Below, one piece after another: positions 9,154-21,742 of a stretch of 64,000 bases of DNA. Positions within the stretch are counted from its first letter, which is position 1; each line of letters begins with the position of its first letter. Below the pieces are notes generated by a model that ran no database searches, was not told where the DNA came from, and saw only the letters and a list, made by a program, of their open reading frames with translations. The translations under genes were made by a program, and so were the position numbers. This DNA comes from Trueperella bernardiae (GTDB lineage Bacteria; Actinomycetota; Actinomycetes; Actinomycetales; Actinomycetaceae): positions 1 to 64,000 of the forward strand of contig NZ_LNIZ01000008.1 in the NCBI RefSeq assembly GCF_001469025.1. The letters run 5' to 3'.

Positions 9154-9351
9154 ATGGGGCGCGGCCGTCAAAGAGCCAAACAGCGCAAAGTCGCACGGAA
9201 CCTGAAGTACTTCAGCCCGGAGACCGACTACGAGGCCCTTGAGAGGGAACTCGCGGGTCGCTCCGAGATGAAGGACGAACCGGACGACTACGATTCCTGG
9301 GACGAATACGATCCCGACTCCTACGAGATTCCTCCGGCAACCGACGATTGA
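9154..9351 (+). CDS. DUF3073 family protein
   Basis: The 65 residues begin MGRGRQRAKQRKVARNLKYF, the signature of DUF3073, and continue with SPETDYEALERELAG. The tail is strongly acidic (Asp/Glu/Tyr-rich). The basic head and acidic tail suggest nucleic acid or ribosome contact, but no role is established. An upstream GTG at 9115 is in frame, but the ATG at 9154, with GAGGGGGG upstream, gives the family N-terminus. Confidence 0.85.
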   Translation: MGRGRQRAKQRKVARNLKYFSPETDYEALERELAGRSEMKDEPDDYDSWDEYDPDSYEIPPATDD

Positions 9352-9375
9352 GGCACTAGCCTCGCATCACCTTTC

Positions 9376-9401
9376 AGAGCCAGCTTCACGGCTGGCTCTT
9401 T
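9376..9401 (+). terminator. Hairpin after the DUF3073 gene
   Basis: A 9-bp perfect stem AGAGCCAGC / GCTGGCTCT (9376-9384 with 9391-9399) is followed by TTTGG, 24 bp after the stop. Confidence 0.7.
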
Positions 9402-9450
9402 GGTGTGCCCGCGGGCGGCGGGCGCCACAGGCTTATCGGCTGCGGGGCGG

Positions 9451-10992
9451 CTAGACGAGTTCGAAGCTGGGCTTGAGGTCCTCCGACAGGCCCGTGAGCC
9501 GCACGCGCACCCGCTCCCCCACGGGCATGTGATCGCCGGTGGCCACGGCCTCCATGGCGGGCTCCGCGATGGAGATCAGCCCGCGCTTGCGATCCCCGTC
9601 GCTGGACTTCTCTTCAACGACGACGGCCGCGAACTCCTCCCCCACGCGCCCGCGCAGGGTCAGCCCCTCGAGGGCGTCGAGCGCACGACCCTGGAGCGCG
9701 TTCGCCCGGCGCGTGCCGGCGCCCATGAGGGAGGGTAGCTCGGGCAGCGCCTCGGTTACCCAGGTGGGGACCACGTCACCAGCGAGCAGGCAACGGCAAA
9801 GCTCCAGCCCAAAGCGGTCGACCAGCCGGCGCAGCGGCGCGGTCACATGGGCGTAGGGTGCAGCGATGGCGTGATGGCGGAGGACGGCGTCGTCGGCGCG
9901 CTCGGGCTGGTTGGCACGGGCGGCCTCGCTGTCACCCATTGCACCGTCGGAACCCTTGGGCCCAGCGGCAGTCTCAGCCTCGGCGGAACCCTCGGCCCTG
10001 CCGGCGGCGATGGGGAGGGCGAGGTAGCCGGCGCCCCGAAAGAGGTGCACGGCCTCGTAGAGAAAGGCAAGGGAGGCGGGGCGGGCTGGGTCGAGCCCGC
10101 GGACAAACGCGGCGTAGTCCTGGGTGTTGGGCCAGTCGTGGCCGAGGCTGCGGGCCACCTGGCGCAGGCGCTCCATGTCGGAGCTGCGGGCAGCGGGGAG
10201 CGTGCGCAGCACCCCGAGATTCGCCGCGATCATGATCCTCGCGGCCTCCATGCCGGTCATGAGCGAGATCTGGGAGTTCCACTCCTCCACGCCCGTAACC
10301 TCGCGCAACTTGAGCAGGTAGCCGTCCTCGCCGTGCTCCACCCACTGCTCGGGCAGGTTGAGCGACACGCCGCCCCGCTCCGCTTCCAGGCGTTGACGCT
10401 GGCGGCCCACCCGCGCCAGGTCCTCCGGCAGGGTGGACGGGACGTTAACGGGGAGCTGGCCGTCGCCGTCGTAGGCGGCCTGGACCTGCTGATAGGTGAG
10501 CTGGGCGCGGGAGCGCACCCGCGCCAACTCCAGGCCGGTACGGACCACTTGGCCAGCGTCGAGCTCGAAACGCCACACGTACGCCGGGCGGACCTGGCCC
10601 AGCAGCAGGGAGGCGGCGTCGGTGGAGAGCACCTCAGGGTGGAGGGGGATCGAGCGGTCGGGTAGGTAGATGGTGGTGGCGCGCTCGCGGGTCTCGGCGT
10701 CGAGGGCGCCACCCGGCCGGACGAAGAGGCTGACGGCGGCGATCGCGTAGTAGAGGACGTCGCCGTCGATGAACATGGCCTGGTCGAGGTCTCGAGAGCC
10801 CTCGGGGTCGATCGTGACAAAGGGAAGATCCGTGCGGTCGGGCAGCTCCGGGAACTCCCGCCTGGCCGACTCCGCCTCCGCGAGCGCCTCCGGCGAGAAC
10901 GCGGCCGGCGCACCCGCCTCCGCCAGCTTCGTGATCGTCGACGAAATCTGCTGCGCCGGGACCACATTCGGGTTGATGAAGCGTTGCCGCAC
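9451..10992 (-). CDS. RNB-domain (RNase II/R family) exoribonuclease
   Basis: The 513 residues carry the RNB catalytic core, including FVTIDPEGSRDLDQAMFID (the metal-binding aspartates), ATTIYLPDRSIPLHPEVLS and a C-terminal LRRLVDRFGLELCRCL segment. Such enzymes degrade RNA 3' to 5'. It is shorter than RNase R because it lacks long cold-shock domains; this short form is usual in actinobacteria. A Gly/Ala/Glu-rich insertion lies near residue 345. The GTG start has AGGAGG upstream and lies 10 bp after the SCP-like gene, so they form one operon. Confidence 0.85.
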   Translation of the reverse strand: MRQRFINPNVVPAQQISSTITKLAEAGAPAAFSPEALAEAESARREFPELPDRTDLPFVTIDPEGSRDLDQAMFIDGDVLYYAIAAVSLFVRPGGALDAETRERATTIYLPDRSIPLHPEVLSTDAASLLLGQVRPAYVWRFELDAGQVVRTGLELARVRSRAQLTYQQVQAAYDGDGQLPVNVPSTLPEDLARVGRQRQRLEAERGGVSLNLPEQWVEHGEDGYLLKLREVTGVEEWNSQISLMTGMEAARIMIAANLGVLRTLPAARSSDMERLRQVARSLGHDWPNTQDYAAFVRGLDPARPASLAFLYEAVHLFRGAGYLALPIAAGRAEGSAEAETAAGPKGSDGAMGDSEAARANQPERADDAVLRHHAIAAPYAHVTAPLRRLVDRFGLELCRCLLAGDVVPTWVTEALPELPSLMGAGTRRANALQGRALDALEGLTLRGRVGEEFAAVVVEEKSSDGDRKRGLISIAEPAMEAVATGDHMPVGERVRVRLTGLSEDLKPSFELV

Positions 10993-11002
10993 GGGCTACC
11001 TC

Positions 11003-11443
11003 CTACTCGGTCGCGCCGGTTGGCTCGGCGTGGTCGGCCGGCTGGGCTTGGTCTGCCTGCTCGGCCGCGGCCACGGCACCTGCCGGGCCGGCCAACTGCG
11101 CCGGGCCGAACAGCGGGAAATACGGGTTCAGGTCGGCGCGCGTGCCAGAATGGGAAATCTTCGACTCATCCACCGGGCGGCCGAGGGCCACATCCAGCCA
11201 GGTGGGCCCATCCATCTCCACCACATTGGGTGGGGTCCCACGCGTGTGGACCGGGCCGGCGATCGCCTGCACGGCCCCTACCCACGGCACCCGGATCTCC
11301 ACGCTGCGCCCCGGGTGGCGCGTGGCGAACTCCTCGAGCGCGAAGCGCACGGCCGCCGTCAGCTCCGTGCGGCCCAACTCGCTGCCGGCCGCATAGGCCC
11401 GCACCAGCTCCATGCCCCGCGCCTCGTCAATTCGCCGTCTCAT
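11003..11443 (-). CDS. SCP-2-like sterol-carrier family protein
   Basis: The 146 residues match the actinobacterial 'bacterial SCP ortholog' family: RTELTAAVRFALEEFATRHP, SVEIRVPWVGAVQAI and PNVVEMDGPTWLDVALGR. The fold probably binds a hydrophobic ligand, but no substrate is known. The last ~30 residues are an Ala/Gln/Pro/Asp-rich tail (EQADQAQPADHAEP). It is first in a two-gene operon with the RNB ribonuclease. Confidence 0.72.
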   Translation of the reverse strand: MRRRIDEARGMELVRAYAAGSELGRTELTAAVRFALEEFATRHPGRSVEIRVPWVGAVQAIAGPVHTRGTPPNVVEMDGPTWLDVALGRPVDESKISHSGTRADLNPYFPLFGPAQLAGPAGAVAAAEQADQAQPADHAEPTGATE

Positions 11444-11513
11444 GAATCGATCCTATCGCCTGCTATGAGAATCCCGGGGAGCGGCAGTGCCGCTCCCCGG
11501 GACCACATCACCT

Positions 11514-14348
11514 TTAGCGAACGATGGTCATGGCGTCCCAGCCGTGGCCAACCTCGACCGGCAAGGCAAACCAGCCGCGGCCCGTCTGCTCGTAGAGGAA
11601 CAGGATCCCGGCGCGAACGCCCACCAGGTCGAACGCGCCGTCGCCCGTCATGTCACCGGGCGAGAACACCTGCGTGAAACCCTCCCAGCCGTGGCCCTTC
11701 TGGGTGTCCGTGCGCAGGCCGCCCGCCGGCGTCGTCTCGTACGCGATCAGCGCGCCGTCGGCCGTGGTAGCCAACAGGTCCCAATCCGCCGATCCCGAGG
11801 TGTTACCCACCGACACGATGTTCGTGATCGCGCCCCAGCCGTGGCCCACCTTGCCCAGGCCCTTGACGCCGGCCGCGCTCACTGCGTAACGGTACAGGTC
11901 GCCCGTCGCGCCCTGACGCGCCACCACCGAGTCCATGCCGTCCACCTTGCCGGCGTAGGCCACCAGATCCATACCGGACCAGCCGTGACCCACCTTGGCG
12001 CCCTTGGTCAGGTGGCCGTTGCCGGTGGAGTAGTAGAAGAACATGTCGCCGGCCGCGTCCGTCACCAGGAAGTCCGCGCGCTTGTCCCCGTTCACATCGT
12101 TGACCTTCACCACGGCCGCAGCCTCGAAGCCATCGGCAACCAAGCCCACCGTCTTCAGCGCCTTGCCGCCCTGGTAGAAGAACAGCTCGCCAGCGCCATT
12201 CAGGCCCCAGATGTCCGCGAGCTTATCGCCCGAGGCCTCGCCGTACACGTTCTGGGCGTAGGTGGCCACGTTCGGCGCGGTCGACTTCGCCGCACGGATG
12301 GTCACCGGCAAGTCGACCGTCGAGCCGTCATCCGTGGCGATGGTCAGCGTGGCGGCACCCAGCTCGGCGTCGGCAGGAACCATGAACGACACGGCCGCCC
12401 GGCCCGTCTCGTCCACCTTCGGGGTGACGGTCGTATCGACGTCGGCAGTAGCCACCTCGACACCGTTGAGGTTGACCATGGCCTTCGTGGGCAGGGGCTC
12501 CGTGGACGTCATCGCCAGCGAGGACAGCTGGACGTCGACAGTTTGGCCCGGCACGAAGGTCAGCGGGCCAGTGTAGCCGAAGGAACGCTGCGTGTAATCC
12601 GGCGTGAACGCGCCGTTCGCCGCCCAACCCTGAGCAACTTGGTTGAAGACCTCGTGGTCGATGATGCCCGTGTCTACCACCGGGTTGCCGGCGTTGGCGA
12701 AGGCGTTGAAGCTGTCACCCGCGTCGAGCAGGAAGGACGAGGAGGCAACCGTGATTTCCGCGTTGTCCTTCCCCAGCAGCTTGCCGTTGAGGTAAACCGC
12801 GAGGATGTGCTTGCCGTACTCGGCGGCCGGATCGTAGACGTACTTGATGTTGTTCGACAGGCCCAGGCGCAGGATCGGGCGCGACTCGCCCGGCTTCCAT
12901 TGCTGCTCGAGCAGCTCGTAGACGTCCTTCGCCTGGATCACGCGCGTGCCGTAGGAGTTACCGAAGGGCTGGACGTTGAAGGACTCCTGGAAGGTCACCA
13001 CGCCGTCCTTGTTCGCGTCGAAATCAGCGCGGATGCCGCCCGAGTTCATGACGCCGAAGTCCGCCGGCTTGGCCAGAGTCTGGCCGTACTCGTAAAAGGC
13101 CTGGGCGATGAGGTTACCCGCCGACGACTCGGTGCCGCGGTTCGCGCCCTCGTCCCCGTTGCGCGCGCCGGTGCCACGGTTGGCCGGCCCCGCGATGGGG
13201 AACAGCTCCTCGGCGCCGAGCTTCGCCGACTCCTCGAGCTTCTGGTTCACCAGCGCCTGGATCTCGTCGTTGACGGGGGCGTCGGCGCCCGTCGCCACGG
13301 TCTCGTTCTCACACGAGCTGGTCACCTTGCCGTCAGCCGCAACAGCCAACTGAGCGAAGACCACCGTGCTGCCCGAAGCGCCCGGCTGGCACACAGCCGC
13401 ACCCGACGCCGTAGTCGATGCACCAGCAATGTGCGTGTGGCCACCGAACGCCAGATCGACGTCCGCACCCAGGGTCTCAACCTTGGCCAGGCCATCATGC
13501 ATGAGCGCCACGACCGCGTCCGCCTCGCCGCTTTCCTTGATCTTCTTTGCGAGCTGGTCCGTCACCGCCACCGGATCGTTGAAGGTGAGCCCCTCAACCG
13601 CGGAGGCCGATGTTAGCTGTGGGGTCTCATCCGTGACCGTGCCAATGAAGGCCACTTTCACGTCCCCGTACGTCTTTACCACGTAGCCCGGATCCGCGAT
13701 CTCCTTCGCGCCCGCCACGTTCGCGCCCAAATTGGTGTACGACGACAGGTCAAGAATCCGGTCACGCAGATCCGCGTACCCCTGGTCGAATTCGTGGTTG
13801 CCCACCGCCGAGACGGTCAGACCCATCGCGTTCAGCACATCGATCGTGGGCACGTCCTTCGCAATCGCCGACTCGAAGGTAGAACCACCCACCGAATCGC
13901 CAACCGCGAGGAAGTCAAAGCTAGCGGCCTTGGCGCGGCGCTCATCGAGCATCGCAGCCATCGCCGGGGCCTTCTGGATCGCGCCATGGAAATCGGAGAT
14001 CACGCCGAAGTCAATCACCGCAGCATCACCCGACTCGGCCGCCTCAGCAGCCTCGGCCGCGTCGGACAGGACCGCGGCGTCGTCAGCGGCCTGGGCGGCG
14101 TCGTTAGCAACGTCGGAGTCGCCTGCGGCGTCAGCTTCCTCAGCGTCCGCAGCCTCGGCGCCATCAACGGCGGCATCGTCAACCGCTTCCTCCGCCTTAT
14201 CGCCCACGGCCTCCGACTCAAGTTCAGCCACAGCGGAGGACTCACCCTCCGGGACTGCCGACGCGGGAACGGCAAGCGCCGCCGTCCCCAGCAGGATCGC
14301 CGTCACCATGCTCACCGAGCGCAGTGCCGACCTGTTCGTTTTCGACAT
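11514..14348 (-). CDS. Secreted 5'-nucleotidase with C-terminal FG-GAP repeats
   Basis: The 944 residues start with a signal peptide (residues 1-~30, VTAILLGTAALAVPASA). Next is an Ala/Glu/Asp-rich linker of roughly 95 residues. The calcineurin-like metallophosphoesterase domain follows (VIDFGVISDFHGA, VGNHEFDQG, FGGHTHIAG). The 5'-nucleotidase C-terminal domain comes next (VMNSGGIRADFD, FNVQPFGNSYGTRVI). An Ig-like spacer and four or five GHGW FG-GAP blades end the protein. It should hydrolyse extracellular nucleotides to nucleosides plus phosphate. The ATG at 14348 has AGAGGAG. It has no LPXTG motif, so retention probably relies on the FG-GAP domain. Confidence 0.88.
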   Translation of the reverse strand: MSKTNRSALRSVSMVTAILLGTAALAVPASAVPEGESSAVAELESEAVGDKAEEAVDDAAVDGAEAADAEEADAAGDSDVANDAAQAADDAAVLSDAAEAAEAAESGDAAVIDFGVISDFHGAIQKAPAMAAMLDERRAKAASFDFLAVGDSVGGSTFESAIAKDVPTIDVLNAMGLTVSAVGNHEFDQGYADLRDRILDLSSYTNLGANVAGAKEIADPGYVVKTYGDVKVAFIGTVTDETPQLTSASAVEGLTFNDPVAVTDQLAKKIKESGEADAVVALMHDGLAKVETLGADVDLAFGGHTHIAGASTTASGAAVCQPGASGSTVVFAQLAVAADGKVTSSCENETVATGADAPVNDEIQALVNQKLEESAKLGAEELFPIAGPANRGTGARNGDEGANRGTESSAGNLIAQAFYEYGQTLAKPADFGVMNSGGIRADFDANKDGVVTFQESFNVQPFGNSYGTRVIQAKDVYELLEQQWKPGESRPILRLGLSNNIKYVYDPAAEYGKHILAVYLNGKLLGKDNAEITVASSSFLLDAGDSFNAFANAGNPVVDTGIIDHEVFNQVAQGWAANGAFTPDYTQRSFGYTGPLTFVPGQTVDVQLSSLAMTSTEPLPTKAMVNLNGVEVATADVDTTVTPKVDETGRAAVSFMVPADAELGAATLTIATDDGSTVDLPVTIRAAKSTAPNVATYAQNVYGEASGDKLADIWGLNGAGELFFYQGGKALKTVGLVADGFEAAAVVKVNDVNGDKRADFLVTDAAGDMFFYYSTGNGHLTKGAKVGHGWSGMDLVAYAGKVDGMDSVVARQGATGDLYRYAVSAAGVKGLGKVGHGWGAITNIVSVGNTSGSADWDLLATTADGALIAYETTPAGGLRTDTQKGHGWEGFTQVFSPGDMTGDGAFDLVGVRAGILFLYEQTGRGWFALPVEVGHGWDAMTIVR

Positions 14349-14508
14349 GGAAAACTCCTCTTCTCGTCTGATGATCAACAACATCATTCTGGGCATCAAC
14401 CACCGACAAGTTTTCCCGATCTCCGTGACCACACAGTTAACGGAGCGAAAACGCTACCCCGACACGCGGGGGCGCGGACCAGGCGCAGGCCAGGGCGCAG
14501 GCGCCCTA

Positions 14509-14568
14509 CGCGGGACGATTTGGGCCGTATCTTCACATATACGAAGATACGGCCCAAATCGTCCCGCG
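14509..14568 (-). repeat. Palindromic element, copy 1 (divergent member)
   Basis: The 26-bp arms (14509-14534 and 14543-14568) are perfectly complementary around an 8-nt loop. It lies 26 bp after the gdhA stop. Read on the gdhA strand, its centre is ATCTTCGTATATGTGAAGAT, close to the ATCTTCTTATATGAGGAGAT centre of the other copies. It is probably a terminator or 3' processing element. Confidence 0.8.
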
Positions 14569-14594
14569 AAAATCGCGAACAGCTAGCTGACCCC

Positions 14595-15941
<1,347 letters not shown>

Positions 15942-16078
15942 TCACATCAAACGGCGGGATCCGACAAATTCGGTCGCTTGCCAGAATAATTGACTCCAAA
16001 AAGATGGCATAGAGATTCTCATCAATTGGCCAGTGTTTTCGACCTCAGTTTTACCCAACGAGGACCAACAGCGGAAAC

Positions 16079-16978
16079 CTAGTGCGCAGATCCCTCGCCC
16101 AGCAACTTCTTCTCCACCAGCCGGTAACGTGAGCCCATCTCATCCACGACCTCCGGCTCCAACACCGGTGCCGGCCCGCAACCCTTGACCCACTCCACGG
16201 CTTTCTTCCGCACCACGTTACGCACGTACTCCTTGCCAAACGCCCGGGGCAGGCCGTCCGCCGCCTCCGACTCCAACCAGTACGTGGCCGAATCCGGCGT
16301 AAACGCCTGATCGGCCAACACGAAGTCGTTATCGCCCGAATCGTAGGACGCCCCGAACTCGAGCTTGCACTCGGCAATAATCAGGCCCTTCGCCTTCGCG
16401 ATCCCGAACGCCCGCTCGTACAGCTCCAGCGAAATCTCCCGCAACTGCTCAGCCTGCTCGTGACCCACCAGATCACACATCTGCGCGAAGCTGATCGTCT
16501 CGTCATCGTGCCCGGCCTCGCCCTTCCGCGACGGCACGAACAGCGCCTCCGGCAGCCGATCACCCACGCTGAGTCCCGCCGGCAACTCATGCCCGCCGAC
16601 CGTCCCCGCCCGTGCGTACTCCTCAAACGCCCGCACCGTCATGTACCCGACCACCGTGCACTCAATCGGGTACATCCGCAGCCGCTGCACCAGCATCGCC
16701 CGGCCCGCCGCCTCCGGCGGTACTTCCGTGGACAGGAAATGGTTCGGCACCACATCCTCCAGCCTGTCAAACCACCAGGCCGCAATCCGCGTGAGCACCT
16801 GGCCCTTCCCCGGGATCACACTCGGCAACACCCGGTCAAGCACCGCAATACGATCCGACGCCACGAGGATCATTGTGTCCCCAGCCGTATGGGCCAGGGT
16901 GTGGACGGGCTGATACACGTCATGAACCTTCCCCGTATACACGCGGGTCCAGTTCGGAATGATAGGCGGCAACTGCAC
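16079..16978 (-). CDS. purC: SAICAR synthetase (phosphoribosylaminoimidazole-succinocarboxamide synthase)
   Basis: The 299 residues match the larger actinobacterial PurC. It joins aspartate to CAIR in purine synthesis. Visible motifs are YTGKVHDVYQP (nucleotide loop), ILVASDRIAVLDRVLPS, IECTVVGYMTVRAFEEYA and LIIAECKLEFGA. No other early pur genes lie next to it; purA is 3.7 kb away on the same strand. Confidence 0.93.
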   Translation of the reverse strand: MQLPPIIPNWTRVYTGKVHDVYQPVHTLAHTAGDTMILVASDRIAVLDRVLPSVIPGKGQVLTRIAAWWFDRLEDVVPNHFLSTEVPPEAAGRAMLVQRLRMYPIECTVVGYMTVRAFEEYARAGTVGGHELPAGLSVGDRLPEALFVPSRKGEAGHDDETISFAQMCDLVGHEQAEQLREISLELYERAFGIAKAKGLIIAECKLEFGASYDSGDNDFVLADQAFTPDSATYWLESEAADGLPRAFGKEYVRNVVRKKAVEWVKGCGPAPVLEPEVVDEMGSRYRLVEKKLLGEGSAH

Positions 16979-17266
16979 TGGGCCTCCTTCCGGCCTCTGC
17001 GTCTTCCCATTCTATCCCAGTCTCCACCCCAAACGACATCCCCGTCTGCCGCCGTCCAGCTTGTGGAAGCCGTGGTAGAGCCGCGCTCACGACGCCGTCG
17101 CCGCAACTTGCGCCCGACGCCCAGCTTGCTCACGACGCCGGCCGGGCGCGTCGTCGTCGTTGGCCCCGCCACCGCGGTCACAACGCCACTACCCGGGCTC
17201 CCGCCAACGGCAGCCGGAACGCGAAGAGGGAGGGCCGGAGCCCTCCCTCCCCTAGGCGTCTAGCGC

Positions 17267-19132
17267 TTAGCGAGCCGCAGCGATACGCTCACGGAACTTG
17301 CCCAGCTGCTCGATGATCGGAGCCGGAACCTTGTCGCCGAACTGAGCGAAGTACTCCTCGGTCGAATCGATCTCGGCAGCCCAGGCGTCCGGATCGGTAG
17401 CGAAGAGCTTATCCCAGACCTCATCGGTGATCTCATCGAGACCATCGAGGTTGAAGTCCTCCTTGTGCGGGTAGTTGCCGGTCATGCCATCAATGGCGTC
17501 GACCTCGCCCGCAACACGGCGGATCACCCAGTCAAGGACGCGGGAGTTCTCGCCGAAGCCCGGCCACATGAAGTGACCCTCTTCGTCCTTGCGGAACCAG
17601 TTGACCTGGAACACGCGCGGGAACTTGTCGCCCAACTTGTCCTGCATCTCGAGCCAGTGGCCCCAGTAGTCAGCCATGTTGTAGCCGCAGAACGGGAGCA
17701 TGGCGAACGGATCGTGACGCAGCGAGCCAGCCTTCACGTCGGTAGCGGCAGCGGTGACCTCGGACGCAACCGAAGCGCCGATGAACACGCCGTGCGCCGG
17801 ATCCTTCTGCTCGGCAACGAGCGGCACGTTCGTGGCGCGGCGGCCACCGAACAGGATCGCGTCGATCGGAACGCCAGCGGGGGCCTCCCAATCGGGGCAG
17901 ATGATCGGACACTGCGAAGCCGGCACCGTGAAACGCGAGTTCGCGTGAGCGGCCGGGGTGCCGGACTCCGGGGTCCAGTCATTGCCGTGCCAGTCGATGA
18001 GGTGATCCGGGGTCTCGCCGTCGATGCCCTCCCACCACACGTCGCCGTCGTCGGTCAGAGCAACGTTGGTGAAGATGGAGTTCGCGCGAGCGGTGTCCAT
18101 CGCCATCGGGTTCGTCTTGTACGACGTACCCGGGGCGACGCCGAAGAAGCCGGCCTCCGGGTTGATCGCGTAGAGGCGGCCGTCCTCGCCCGGGCGGAGC
18201 CAAGCGATGTCGTCACCAATGGTCTCAACCTTCCAGCCCGGGATAGTGGGCTGGAGCATGGCGAGGTTGGTCTTACCACATGCCGACGGGAACGCCGCGG
18301 TCACGTGGTACTGCTTGCCGGTCTCTTCGTTCGTGACGCGGAGGATGAGCATGTGCTCGGCCATCCAGCCGTCACGGCGAGCCATGGTCGACGCAATACG
18401 CAGCGCGTAGCACTTCTTGCCGAGCAGGGCGTTTCCGCCGTAGCCGGAGCCGTAGGACCAGATCTCGTTGGTCTCCGGGAAGTGGGTGATGTACTTTTCG
18501 TCATTGCACGGCCAGTTCGTGTCCGGGCGCTCGTTGCCATCGGCGTCGACCAGCGGGTAGCCCACCGAGTGAACAGCCGGAACCCACACGTTACCCTCGC
18601 CGATCAGCTTAAGGGCCGCGGAACCCATGCGGGTCATGATGCGCATGTTGACAACGACGTACGGCGAATCCGTCAGCTCAATGCCGAGCTGCGAAATCGG
18701 GCCGCCCAGCGGACCCATCGAGAACGGGATGACGTACATCGTACGGCCACGCATCGAGCCACGGAACACACCGTTGGCACCGATGAGGGTCTCCTTCATC
18801 TCCTTCGGATCGGCCCAGTGGTTGGTGGGGCCAGCATCCTCTTCCTTCTCGGAGCAGATGAAGGTACGGGACTCAACACGAGCCACGTCAGACGGGAGCG
18901 AGCGAGCCAGGAACGAGTTGGGGCGCTTCTCCGGGTTCAGGCGGGTGAACATACCGGCCTCAACCATTTCAGTGGTGAGACGATCCCACTCTTCCTCAGA
19001 GCCATCTACCCAGTAGATGTCCTTCGGCAGAGTGATGTTGGCGACCTCAGCCACCCACTCAACGAGATTATCAGGCGCAAACTCCGGCGCGCCTGCGCGG
19101 ACGTCCTCAACGGTGAACGCGGTTTCAGTCAT
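17267..19132 (-). CDS. pckG: GTP-dependent phosphoenolpyruvate carboxykinase
   Basis: The 621 residues match the GTP-type enzyme, which interconverts oxaloacetate and PEP. Motifs are the P-loop [13 protein letters not shown], the metal-binding [20 protein letters not shown], and [10 protein letters not shown]. In an anaerobic or fermentative actinobacterium it may run in the carboxylating direction, which is an inference. The ATG at 19132 has AGGAGG at 7 bp; an upstream in-frame start at 19174 is less likely. It is monocistronic. Confidence 0.95.
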   Translation of the reverse strand: MTETAFTVEDVRAGAPEFAPDNLVEWVAEVANITLPKDIYWVDGSEEEWDRLTTEMVEAGMFTRLNPEKRPNSFLARSLPSDVARVESRTFICSEKEEDAGPTNHWADPKEMKETLIGANGVFRGSMRGRTMYVIPFSMGPLGGPISQLGIELTDSPYVVVNMRIMTRMGSAALKLIGEGNVWVPAVHSVGYPLVDADGNERPDTNWPCNDEKYITHFPETNEIWSYGSGYGGNALLGKKCYALRIASTMARRDGWMAEHMLILRVTNEETGKQYHVTAAFPSACGKTNLAMLQPTIPGWKVETIGDDIAWLRPGEDGRLYAINPEAGFFGVAPGTSYKTNPMAMDTARANSIFTNVALTDDGDVWWEGIDGETPDHLIDWHGNDWTPESGTPAAHANSRFTVPASQCPIICPDWEAPAGVPIDAILFGGRRATNVPLVAEQKDPAHGVFIGASVASEVTAAATDVKAGSLRHDPFAMLPFCGYNMADYWGHWLEMQDKLGDKFPRVFQVNWFRKDEEGHFMWPGFGENSRVLDWVIRRVAGEVDAIDGMTGNYPHKEDFNLDGLDEITDEVWDKLFATDPDAWAAEIDSTEEYFAQFGDKVPAPIIEQLGKFRERIAAAR

Positions 19133-19367
19133 CGCATTTCCTCCTAGAAATCGGCAATGTTGGATAACTTCCACATCCCATTATTGTTAAAGAAACGGTA
19201 TTTCCTATAGGACTAACGGGCATTGAGCGGTTAGCGCAATCCCCTTGTCACACTCTATCGTGGGCCACCCACAATTTGCCTGGACAACGGGGGCGCGGCC
19301 CCGCAACGGATGCGGGGCTGCGCCCACCATGCCAGCCACTGCCAGCTCCACCTTCATGCACAGATTC

Positions 19368-21033
<1,666 letters not shown>

Positions 21034-21636
21034 ATGAACCTGGCCACGCCACTTGCCACATTCGTCTACTACGCGGCGCCCGACGTCGTGCGACGGCCGA
21101 CTCTGCGGCGGCTCGTCCGCACGGGTGCGCTTGCCGTCATAGCGACAGTAGAGGTGGCCAGAGCTGAGTTCGGCGCACACGAGTCAACCGCCGATCCGAC
21201 CACTGAGACCCCCACGAGCTCTGCCGTCACAGACCACGCAAGCTTCGCGGTGGCCAATCAGGCAGACCACACTCCAATTGGCCAGACAGACCAAGCCGAC
21301 CAGGCGGACCAAGCCGACCAGGCCGAGCCCGCCACCTCGGCAAACACCGCAAACACCACCGCGCCCGAGGATGCCGTGCCCTCCGATATGCTGTCGCTCG
21401 CCAAGGGCGTCTTCGCCGCCCAGCCGGGCGTGACCGCGCTCATCGGAGCTGCGATCGTTGCGGCGACAGCCGCGACCACGGCGGCCAGCGTCTACACCGA
21501 GCGCGCCCTCTTCCGCGGCGCCGAGAAGCGCCGCGCCACTGGCGACCGCCTCGCCCACACCAAGCAGGCCGCCATCCTCGCACTGGCCATGGCCGGGCTC
21601 GACCACCTATCCTCCAAGCTCGTCCTGGACGACTAA
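21034..21636 (+). CDS. Hypothetical protein with Q-A-D repeats and a hydrophobic segment
   Basis: I do not recognise a family. The 200 residues have a basic N-terminal part with a weakly hydrophobic stretch (LVRTGALAVIATVEVA). A low-complexity Thr/Gln/Ala/Asp linker follows, containing QTDQADQADQADQAD. After it come a likely membrane segment (GVTALIGAAIVAATAATTAA) and a charged tail. The ATG at 21034 has GAGGAT upstream; an in-frame upstream start at 20977 is weaker. A two-unit 18-bp tandem repeat underlies the linker. Confidence 0.55.
   Translation: MNLATPLATFVYYAAPDVVRRPTLRRLVRTGALAVIATVEVARAEFGAHESTADPTTETPTSSAVTDHASFAVANQADHTPIGQTDQADQADQADQAEPATSANTANTTAPEDAVPSDMLSLAKGVFAAQPGVTALIGAAIVAATAATTAASVYTERALFRGAEKRRATGDRLAHTKQAAILALAMAGLDHLSSKLVLDD
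21289..21324 (+). repeat. Two 18-bp tandem units in the linker of the hypothetical gene
   Basis: GACCAAGCCGACCAGGCG and GACCAAGCCGACCAGGCC follow each other directly and encode the Asp-Gln-Ala repeats. Unit number could vary by slippage without a frameshift. Confidence 0.75.
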
Positions 21637-21742
21637 CCCGCTCGCGCCCCGCCCCAGCCGCGGTCATCCGCACCCCACCAGGCCGCACCCCGCGGGCATG
21701 AAAATGGGACGGCCCCAGCCGCCCCATCCCCACGTGCAGGAA

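Noticed and set aside
17000-17266. A 103-codon minus-strand frame between pckG and purC
   Set aside because: Low-complexity Thr/Arg-rich translation with no ribosome site and no family resemblance. It overlaps the purC start.
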